Positions 33,688 through 42,895 of a stretch of 64,000 bases of DNA are shown piece after piece. A program made the position numbers and the translations under genes. Within the stretch, counting starts at the first letter, position 1. The number at the start of each line of letters is the position of its first letter. This DNA is from Rhizoctonia solani (Eukaryota; Basidiomycota; Agaricomycetes; Cantharellales; Ceratobasidiaceae). Under the pieces are notes generated by a model that did no database searches, was not told the origin of the DNA, and was given only the letters and a program-made list of their open reading frames with translations. The stretch is taken from positions 992,001 to 1,056,000 of the forward strand of contig NC_057383.1 in NCBI RefSeq assembly GCF_016906535.1, in the 5' to 3' direction.

Positions 33688-33877
33688 ATGAGAGAGGTGA
33701 GCAGCTGTTCCAACTCTCAATGTGCCAAATCGCTGACTTGCCTGAATTAATAGAAATGGAAGAAGAAGCGCTCGCGCAGACTCCGCAGGAAACGCAGAAA
33801 GATGAGAGCTCGCTCCAGTACGTTTACAATTACTCACCAACTTGATCACCATCTGACTGGCATGTTCCTCAGAGTAA
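33688..33877 (+). CDS. RPL41: 60S ribosomal protein eL41
   Basis: The smallest ribosomal protein gene, easy to miss because its 78 coding bases are spread over three exons: 33688-33696 (ATG AGA GAG), 33754-33817 and 33873-33877. Introns are 57 and 55 nt, both GT...AG, and the second splits the last Lys codon (A|AG) before TAA. The product is exactly 25 residues, the usual eL41 length, starting MREKWKKKRSRRL and ending RKMRARSK, about two thirds Arg and Lys. eL41 sits at the interface of the two ribosomal subunits. A family-exact length and ending from three spliced pieces makes chance very unlikely. Confidence 0.93.
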
Positions 33878-34486
33878 ACACCACACCGATCTAGGCTAGT
33901 GCCGGCCCATGCGCTAGTTTTGCCCTCAAACTCATTTCGTAAAGTATTCATGAATTACGGGCGGTCGTTGTCTTGGTGAAAAGTCCCACTGTATCAAAAG
34001 CAAACGAGTCGTGTATGTTTTGTATTCTCTCGAGTCTGGCATATACACTATATTCTTTGAAGTGTGTGAGCTGAGTGGGGGGGGGGCAGAGTGAGAAGCT
34101 GTCGAAATGGTTTGAAAAATGGCCAATATAGCTTGTAATCATGAAATATGACTTTAGAGTGCTTCTCTCTTCAGCTTCCAAGATCCAAAATGCTCATAAA
34201 CACTAATATTATTAGAGCACAACAGTGTAGTGCAATTCACTACTATGAGATTTGACATAAAGCTCCGTGTAAACAAAATAGGTTTGACCGCAGACAGATA
34301 GTTGCTTTGATTTGACGCCCAATAATGCCAACTTATGTATAACTTTCATATGTTTCCCACGAAAATTATACAGCTCGGACATTGGAAAGTGGATCGCACT
34401 ATTGAAGAACATGGTCTATGAGGCTTTGAATTCAGGCTAATTGACTAGCATACATTGATGATTGAGTCCGTAATAGTGTCTGGTGC
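33878..34486. other. Intergenic, no gene seen
   Basis: AT-rich, with a run of ten G at 34078-34087. It holds the 3' ends of the two convergent neighbours. No supported gene. Confidence 0.5.
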
Positions 34487-35422
34487 TTATGCTTTTGATT
34501 CTTTTTGGTAAGCCTCCTTCAACGATTTCAGGAGTCGCTCGTGCAAGCTGGGAGAAAGCTTTACTGGACCATCAGTCGTACATGTGCTAATAATAGGCAT
34601 ATCAGTTACTTCCTTGTTACTGATACCTGCCTATCGCGAACACTCACCGATAAGCTGGCATCCTCTCGTACGTTTCTCCTTTGATCTGTGATGGATTAGG
34701 AAAAATGATTATTTAATTCGAGTCGTATTGCGATCGACGTACCTTGCCATCTTGGACTAATACACTACCAAGGATATCGTCTGGGTCTCCTACGCGTCCC
34801 AACTCAGGAAAGTTTCGATAGTCTAAGGAAGAATTAGATTGTCTGGAAGATGAGCACGGATGATTATGCCACGTACCATGCACATGTAGCCACCCCTCTT
34901 TCCTTTGTACTGCGTCATTACCTAGATCTCGATCCGCCCCCTCAATTAGGGATGCTTTGACGGTTTCATGCAGAAGATCCACAAACGCCTCTGTGGTCGG
35001 GTGAAAAGCCTACCATTTAGACTCGAATACTAGACTGCCGGGAATTCTAATAACTCACGGTTCTCTTGGAAGGAGTTAGATTCCTCGCCTCCCTTTACAA
35101 GTCCAATTACAGTAGCCGAGCTCTTATTTACCGGTTTCTCTTTCAAGAACGACAGAGCAAATATATTGTCGCCTACTGGGTGGTAATATAACCCTTTCCG
35201 TTCGGGGTCCTCTTCTACTCCTGTCGACGCCGCATAATGGCGCAGTTGAGAGCGGCCTGTATAGCGAAGAACTGGTAGATGGGATGCAGAATGGAGTGTT
35301 GTGAAAAGGGAACCCGATGATTGGGTTATAGCAGGAACGGATCGTTTGACAATCGTGCTTTTAACTGTCGGGAACAGTCGGCGACAAGTGAATGCCCTGG
35401 TTGCGGTTGTTCGAGAATACAT
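34487..35422 (-). CDS. Conserved fungal protein, mitochondrial-like N-terminus
   Basis: The likely start is ATG at 35420-35422 (MYSRTTATRAFTCRR), rich in Arg/Ser/Thr with no acid in the first ~35 residues, as in a mitochondrial presequence. A longer in-frame start lies 45 nt upstream. Exons then read YYHPVGDNIFALSFLKEKPV, AFVDLLHETVKASLIEGA, EGWLHVH, RVGDPDDILGSVLVQDGK, ERMPAYR and TCTTDGPVKLSPSLHERLL. It ends ...KESKA at the TAA 34487-34489. I know this pattern (PVGDN...GDPDDILGSV...MPAYR) only as an uncharacterised fungal family, so no function is given. Introns are 55-60 nt. Confidence 0.7.
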
Positions 35423-36517
35423 GGTCTGGACAACGGTAGTATAGGTTAGATATAGGCTAGATTTCATTTGGACAGTAGAATATATACTGTGTGTCGTTGA
35501 GGTGACGTCAGGATCATCATACAGACCTTGGGTGGATCGGAACCCTAGTTAACCCTGATTAATATTGTAAGTTTTTCAGGGACTGTGACCATCACAATAG
35601 CGCTACTGAGCTGCGAGGCGCGCGTAAATGTGGCACTGCCACCGGCTTACGTTTTACTCATTTCATTTCACTTCACCTCTCTCGCTCTCGCTCGACTCCT
35701 TTCATTAGACACATACATACAAACACGACACCGTTAGGTATATAAATCCCCTCTTCATGTAGACAGGATAGTATTATTGTTTCCAAATACGAGACTCTGG
35801 CGAGTCACTCGGCTCGTCCCATAGGCCTCGACACCGCTTTCAGCCTCGCCTTCGACACCAGGTCCTTGCGACCTCGCGTGAGCCCAGGGCCTCTCGCTTC
35901 CGATACCTTCCCATATATGCGTGAATGCATACATGGGAAGCCTGTCGTCACAGTGCCGAGTACAACCAAGAGGTGGGGACGCCCGAGTCAGGGGGGCCCC
36001 GAGACGTGAGCACGACTCACGGACCGGGTGGACCACCTGCGCTCGGCAGACGTGGTGACAGGGACGGAGTTTGGGAGGAAAGGACAATGAGCGCGTTGCC
36101 CAATTCGTCTGTCGATCGGATGTGATTGATGTTCGCAACCGCGTGATCTCCAAAGCGCCGGCTTTCCTAGGCCCAGTACGGCTCCGCCTCGCTACGTCGT
36201 ATCACCTCGTACTACATCCAGGTCAAGCAAGCTAAAAACTCAAACGGGTAAATGCTTGTAGGGTAGAGTCCTAGCTAAGTAAACGAAAGAAGTATTGGCG
36301 CACTGTCATCATCTATGTGACATTCGGGCAGTACGCTATTTTGATAATATCATCGATATTGATGCTGCTCTATAATAGCAGGATTTGGTGCACTGGATCC
36401 GACATATTCCGAGGGTCCGTTTATCCTCATCAAATATAACGAAATATGTATGTATGCACCATAGCCCGTGGTATGGAGTAAGGTGATCACAATAAGACAG
36501 AATAAAATCGCATTGAT
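35423..36517. other. Intergenic with promoter-like block
   Basis: A pyrimidine-rich tract (35670-35705) followed by TATATAAAT at about 35738-35747 looks like a plus-strand pol II promoter. The GC-rich stretch after it (35790-36130) is open in one minus frame, but the translation has no recognisable domain and no convincing splice pattern. I cannot say what it makes, if anything. Confidence 0.35.
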
Positions 36518-37840
36518 TCAAACCCCTTCCGAGTTCGTAGCGACTTCTTCCCAATCTCTCAATAGCTGTGCAGCACTTGGGCGCTTCTGTGGATCAGCAT
36601 TCTAACACTGCACCATCATATTCCATACTCGCTGCTTGATCGGGTGTTCTCCTAACTCCAAACCTTCCGCAGTCGCTGGTGGGCCTGTCCCTGCGCGCTG
36701 TTGGCGACTCATCGTACCATGTTGACTACCCTTATAAAAAGGGTCCCAAGGCATCATTCCCATTTGAACCTACACGTAAAATAATTAGGGGCATAGATAG
36801 TATATGAATGCTAGCCAATGTAACATACTTCTAACGTGACGCAACCAAATGCCCATATGTCAGACTGTTGAGTACGCGATCTCTCGATATCATCATCGTC
36901 TTCCTTCGTCGATATCCAGAGCTCGGGACTATACCACTGAGGCGTCCCTGCTGGTCTGTTTTCGGGATGTGCGTAGCATGCGCATTCGATGGCAGAAGAC
37001 CCAAAATAACAGATTTTGGCAACTTCCCCATCTCCAGCAGCTAATATATTTTGCTATGTTGAATAGTCGGTACACTCCATATACCAGAGTAAAATTACTT
37101 CTCACCGCCTTGAGGTCACCATGCACAATTCTTTGCGAGTGAATGTATGCTATCCCTCGGATTGTATCTAACAGCTAAAATGAACCCATGAGCATTGTGT
37201 CCACAGTGATAGCGCCCAGCATCATCTTTACTAGTTTGAACCTCATTCGATGATTCGCCACATGTGGGTCAGTAACGTATAGGTACTGTAAAGGCGAGGC
37301 CAGTATAGGGGTTCGGCTATATAATAAACTATGCTCTCACCTTTTTGAGGTCCCCATGAAGATGATGATCGGATACTGGCCCCGGTGCCAAGTACTTTGG
37401 ATCGAAGTCTACCATTGACGCAATACCAATGAACGAAGTAATATGAGGGTGAGTGTGTAATAATCGCCATATCCTTATTTCGTTTTCAATTGCGAGTTGG
37501 AGCTGAATGGTGGATTAGTCAAGCAAAATGATTCGTCTAATATGAGACCTTGATTTACATCAGTGTCATCTCTTCGCTCTTGATCAAGGGGCCTGAATGT
37601 CTTTGCTACTACCTACCCGGGGAATAGCACAATTGTTGAGCTATATAGTCTCGTGGAATATTGTCGAGCTCTACCTTCCTTGTCTCTAACATACCACTGT
37701 GAATTTATTCGATTACATTGATAGTTAACGCGTTCCAATGACTGCAATCACACTTACCAGTAAATATCGGCGCGGCCACCCCTAGCAAGTGGGTATTGAG
37801 GAGGAAAAGAAGGCGCAGCTGGGGGCGGTGGGTGACTAAA
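36518..37840 (-). pseudogene. TKL-type protein kinase, decayed
   Basis: Spliced minus-strand pieces form a kinase domain. They read a glycine-loop-like ARGGRADIYTG (about 37760), the beta-3 lysine in VVAKTFRPL, LAIENEIRIWRLLHTHPHIT, hinge HGDLKKYL, the catalytic loop IVHGDLKA (37111-37131), QSDIWAFGCVTLE and the C-lobe end NADPQKRPSAAQLLRDWEEV with the TGA at 36518-36520. Two key sites are spoiled. The magnesium-binding DFG reads YFG (KICYFGSS). A TAG at 36602-36604 sits where related kinases have Trp (VQC-stop-NADP), one G-to-A change away. The HGDLK loop in place of HRDLK is usual in basidiomycete TKL kinases. It is either a pseudokinase with an undetected splice or a pseudogene; the 5' end is not resolved. 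Confidence 0.6.
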
Positions 37841-38543
37841 AATATGGTTACAGTCCCCCATTTAAATTACCCAACACAATGGCAAGACCAGTCTTGGAGA
37901 GTCAGATATTTGTGTTTAGAACCTCAGAGAGGCACGTGGGTTGTGAATTCATGTACAGTAGAGTATCCTAATTTGTGATGACGCTTCCAGGATTCAGGGT
38001 TGTGTTGGTCGCGGCAGAGACTCTGGTTAACACGCGATCCGCCATACACCATTATAGCCCGACTCCATCTACACAGACACCTGCTTGTTGACGAATCAAT
38101 TCAAAACTCTAATAGGGTGGGAAACATGAGCTGCCTCACTCCTAATTACTGACCACTCTATTTGTGCTAAGATCAGGATTCTAGAGTATGACTGATGCAC
38201 GCGTTCCAGCAGGAGGGACTTTCTTGGCTCACGGAGCAGCTGCAGATGTTTGGCTGTGAGTTCTGTCCTTCCCCCTCAATCGACGTAGAGGCACTGAATT
38301 GTGGAATTGACTGCGTCGACCACGCAAAATTCAGGGTCGATGATCCTGACTCAGAGAGCCGCAAGGTTGTACAAGTTTAGATTTACGGAACTTATATCTC
38401 TAACATACTCATGTAGTGCGTTCTCAAAGTCATTCGCCTGAGCCTCGACACCCTGAACAACTACCAAGATCCAAAAGTTAGGCTTCTCAACTTTGCGCCC
38501 ACAGTGAACTAATCTAAATTATAATAAGGGACCAAGAGAAGCA

Positions 38544-39843
38544 TTACAGCTCTGGGATGAATTTATTAAAGTAGGCTATCGATATAAGTGCACTATAGGT
38601 TATTGAACATATGTGCAGCTTTATAAGTCCAGCGTCGATCGATGGATTTATGTCGCGCATGTGAATGTTGTTCGGATTACTGGAATTAACGAGCAATTAG
38701 ATTTGCGCGTTGAATATCTTACAAGTGGGACTGCCCCTCAGGTTTGTACCTCATATAGATTCAACCGTGATGTCCGCATAATATTGATATATTGGAGAAG
38801 TGCCTAGCCAAATATCCACATGACCCATATTGTCCTTAGGAAAAAGATGGCAAGCCAATCTCTCAATGCATCGCGGATCCTCATATAGTTTTCTTCCTGC
38901 AGATTAAGGATGTTTTAGCTGGATTAGACTATCTTCATTCCCAGACCCTCCAATCATACATGGCTCCATTCGCATGGTTGGTGTCTTATATTTATTCATT
39001 ACCTCTGCATACCTAAAACTATGTTCAGGATAAGTTATTTGTCGATGCGCAAGGTACCTGCAAGATCGGAGAGTTCGGGCTAGCATCTCTAGTTGAAGGG
39101 TTTGAATCTTTTGCACCTTCTATATCTCAGGGTGGTCGTGTTCGGTGGCTAAGCCCGGAACTGTTGCAAACAGAACCCGACCAACGGATGGTGCCCACCA
39201 TAGAGTCCGATGTCTGGGCCCTAGGCTGTACATTGTTTGAAGTGAGTGCCTTTTCGGCACCTTGCTTGGTATTAGCACACCTGATACAATACTCCAGTCT
39301 CACTAGATAATGAGCGGGAAGCTCCCATATTTCCCATACCAGCACGACTTGAGGGTCCGACACGAGATTACATCCAAAACGCTTGCCGGACATCGTGATA
39401 ACTTGCTCAGCCCCGATTTTGTAGAAATTTGGGGACTTGTCACTTCTTGCTGGGAATGGGCTGCGGACCAGCGGCCATCGGTAACGGAACTTGCACAATC
39501 AATTTCGAAGACAATGATTGGACTAGGCTCTCCAGATTTATCGACCATGGATGTTCACAATAGCGAACAGATCAAGGTCATAATCAATATACCTTCAAGA
39601 TCTAGTCAAACCGATCAAGGGTCTGGACATAATTCCGCAGTAACCTTTGAATCACATTATCGTTACACGCCCTATGAAAAGATTACTGGAAAGACCGCTG
39701 CCGACATTCTCAAGGAAGTAGATCAAACACCTCAAAGCTCGAATACCGTCTTAGAATGCCATAGAGACTACCTCCCACTCTACGGGGGCCCCAAAACCCG
39801 GGAGCGCTCTGGAGTGCTCCGGTTTTGGGAGCCTCCTCGTTAG
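38544..39843 (+). pseudogene. Second TKL-like kinase, frameshifted pseudogene
   Basis: Kinase blocks on the plus strand: HVNVVRITGINEQLDLRVEYL, IKDVLAGLDYLHSQ, then after a 1-nt deletion near 38945 PPIIHGSIRM. Next come LFVDAQGTCKIGEFGLASL, VRWLSPELLQ, SDVWALGCTLFE, and in the next exon IMSGKLPYFPYQHDLRVRHE with CWEWAADQRPSVTELAQS. The catalytic Asp of HxD is Ser (HGSIR) and DFG is EFG, so even the ancestor was probably a pseudokinase. The last 22 codons and the stop come from a MITE inserted at 39778. It differs clearly from the first kinase but belongs to the same broad family. Confidence 0.6.
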
Positions 39844-39983
39844 GATCCGACGGATCCGGATTGCTCGGCGAGCACTTGGGAGCACTCCACGAGCACTTCC
39901 GAGCGTCATACCAAACGCTCCGGAATCCTCGCCGACAATAGCGAGTCCCGGAGCGCTCCCGAGATTTTTGGGGCCCCGTAGAG
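39778..39983. mobile_element. MITE copy 1 with long inverted repeats
   Basis: 206 bp. The left end starts CTCTACGGGGGCCCCAAAA and the right end read in reverse CTCTACGGGGCCCCAAAAA. The interior is rich in GAGCGCTC-type palindromic words. An inverted copy lies at 40560-40766. It is inserted in the kinase pseudogene and supplies its stop codon. A target duplication is not clear. Confidence 0.8.
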
Positions 39984-40559
39984 CAGAGGCTCAGTTTGCA
40001 TCGCTGAAAAAATCTTATCCTCGGTAAGAGCTCATTGAGGCCCTGTTTGTACATAGTCTGAATGATTTGGTTTACCTAGGTACCATTGGAGGACGAATAA
40101 TGAGTCTCAATAAGACAGTGCATATTACGATAAACTCGTCAGGGAGAGCCGGATCCTTTCCCAACTTTACGCCGGCGGACAAACACATCAAGACCGTGCA
40201 CAATTGCTTCTCAATGAGGTTGAAAATTATCAAATTAAAGTACTAGTGAGTACTTTTGCTGTGTTCCGTCTTACTGCATTTCATTTGAATCCAATCATGT
40301 CTAGTCTGCTAGCTCAAATACTCAGCCGAAAGACGTGCTTGTATCATTCGGTAATAAATTAAACGAGTCTCCTGCACCTCCCAGAGTATGTTTTTAATAC
40401 AATCCTGAGGCTTCTCAGCTCTTAGTTGGCTAGTATTCGATTTTCGACTCGTTCACTTCCTGGTTCTCGCTGAGAAGCCTCCATAACAGCGATACCAAAG
40501 GTGAGTTGGATAAAGCCCTTGTGTAGTTCACATAATTTCAAATTAATGTACTAAAACCA

Positions 40560-40766
40560 CTCTACGGGGCCCCGAAAATCTCGGGAGCGCTCCGGGACTC
40601 GCTATTGCCAGCGAGCATTCTGGAGCGTTTGGTATGACTCTCGGAAGGGCTCGTGGAGTGCTCTCAAGTCCTCGCCGAGCAACCCGGATTCGTCGGATCC
40701 CAACGAGGAGGTTCCTAAAACCGGAGCACTCCAGAGCGCTCCCAGGTTTTTGGGGCCCCCGTAGAG
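40560..40766. mobile_element. MITE copy 2, opposite orientation
   Basis: 207 bp, the same element as at 39778-39983 but inverted, about 580 bp away. The two could pair as a large hairpin. Confidence 0.8.
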
Positions 40767-42410
40767 CAGATACATCAGAGGTCTCGTCATACACTACGCT
40801 TACTGCCGGAGAGGAAGGTACGTTGTTATGTGTGCCTACTACAGGATTGTGCAATGAATCTGTGTTGAATTGAAAGATCAAATTATTACATCTGTTACCC
40901 ACTTCCCGAAACCTTCTAGCGGGCTTGAAGGCGGTTCCAGGGCAGAGCTTGAAAGGGGCGGCCTCGTCGGAACTGAAATGCATACATATACGAGGATGAT
41001 AGCATTTGAGAACAAAGGAAAGCGGATTGAAATTATTGGTAAGTGTCTATTAATTAATAGATCTTGCATAATCTTCACATGTGAACCTCATCTTTATCCA
41101 GATCCAAAAGTACATGCCTTGGATGCCAGCCAAACTTACATATGTAGGTCTCTATTCACTTCTACGCCTTGATACAGTCTAATCTACGACACTTACAGCT
41201 GAGAGCTCACTGCAAGCTATGTCGAAGCTTGGACAAGGTTTATTGAACCAATCTGACTCGGGGATGTAAGCCTGCTGCTCGTCTTTTTTTATTTATTTCT
41301 TCTTGACAGCCCCCTTCCCAATTAATTGATAGTCCTTCGGCTTCTCAAATTGGCACCGACACCACCTCACAAACTCTGCTACCCGAAACAATAATCGGGG
41401 AGTTTAAGAAGATGCTATTAACTAAAGAATAGTACAACCTCGCCGATAACGACATGTCAATTGACCTCGGGAGCTGACTGCTAGCCCAGTTCAATAAGCG
41501 GACCAGTGTTTTTCTGGATCCTATTAAAATATGTAAAAACCCAAGGCGTATCAAGAATTCACAGGTGCCTATTTCTACATGAGTTCTGTATACATCCGAT
41601 CGTGTGTAAAAAGCCATAAAGTGGACCCGACGCGGCATGGTTGCTGGAAATACAAATTACAAGTGGACAGATGTTGTGCCGAACTCTGGCGGAAACCCGG
41701 CACGACATGTCTACCACTAGAGGTTTGTCGATTATTTGTTGTCTAAGTACAGCTTGCAAATTGAATGCATGGGGCATGGTCAATGTAGTCAACGTTCACA
41801 TCATTTATACTGGTATTATCACTTGACCTAGTCAGTCAGCATCTGTGGAGTATTGGAGTGCGAAACTACCCGCCACCTATCTGACATTCGGGCAACACCC
41901 TTTTTGAATAATTTTATCATTGCTGCTCTAAAGCAGCGGCTTTCAATGTATTAGATCAGGGCTATCTGAAGAACCACTCTGCTTCGTCAACGGGATATGA
42001 TTTATGCATTCTCCGTAGTTATGATGAAGTGCTACAGTATGTGTTCGGGGATGAACCACATGTGCGGTTACAAGTACCAGTATGTGATAAGCAAAGCCAC
42101 GCGAGAAGGTGAGTAACGGAATATCAGTTAAGTCATCACAATAAATAGATCGTATGGCATCCATCCGTTCTACAAGTATTGTTGAAGTGAAAAAGGCTGA
42201 AACCTCTTCCAGCATCGCGCTATTCGAATTACATAGGTTGGGAATAAGAAGCCGCTGAACTTAGGGTGATAGATGATCGCCCAAATCAGGGAAAAATGGG
42301 TAAGAGTGTAACTACTGATGTGCGCGACGTGCCTGATCCAATAATCGCAGCATAAGACTAGAAACGTACTTGCAGAGGCGCGTTTGCATGCTGGTTGTCT
42401 CATAGGCAAT
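40767..42410. other. Degraded accessory sequence
   Basis: Short frames only. Some may be leftover exons of the kinase gene (40860-41060 is open on the plus strand). The stretch 41880-41960 resembles 36317-36400 (both contain ACATTCGGGCA and a similar TTTTGA...TGCTGCTCTA run), so these are probably copies of one 3' flank. No gene supported. Confidence 0.35.
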
Positions 42411-42895
42411 ATGGTCATGAGGATACTCACGAAACGCTCTCTCCGTCCCCTTACGGTTTTTATCAAAGGCCACGAAATTCTGCATAGACTGGGGATGTTT
42501 CACCTGCGTCGATTTCAACGCTTCGGCAGGCTTGATGATGTTGAGAAATCTATAGAGTTCGAAGTTCACGCACTTGATCTGACTCCCGAAGGTCATCCGG
42601 ATTTGCTGTATCGGCATGCTGCTTTGGGGGTGTCATACTCTGAGCGATATCGGCATCTGGGAGAAATCGATGATCTCAACAAGGCAATCAAATGCGATAA
42701 TGGGGCACTTTTACTCACCCCCAGCGACCACCCAGATTTACCCGATAGACATGCTAACATAGGGGCATCGTACCATGATCGATATACACGCCTAGGTGAA
42801 CCTAATGATCTCGAGAAGGCAATTGAATCCTTGTCCCATGCACTCACAACCAGTCCGGATAATCATCCAAACTTGTTACTCCGACACGATGCGAG
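42411..42895 (+). pseudogene. N-terminal TPR units, out of frame with CHAT gene
   Basis: From the ATG at 42411 the frame reads into two complete and one partial 44-residue TPR units (LDDVEKSIEFEVHALDLTPE..., IDDLNKAIKCDNGALLLTPS..., PNDLEKAIESLSHALTTSPD). The third unit stops after LLLRHDA and is followed directly by the start of the next unit in another frame. About 14 codons plus a frame are missing, so these units are cut off from the rest of the protein. Whether splicing could bypass this is not clear. Confidence 0.6.

Noticed and set aside
34078..34087. G-run as a frameshift or regulatory site
   Set aside because: It lies in a non-coding spacer and nothing around it suggests function.
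35755..36153. 132-codon minus ORF as a gene
   Set aside because: GC-rich open frame with no domain, no good splice sites and a likely promoter on the opposite strand.
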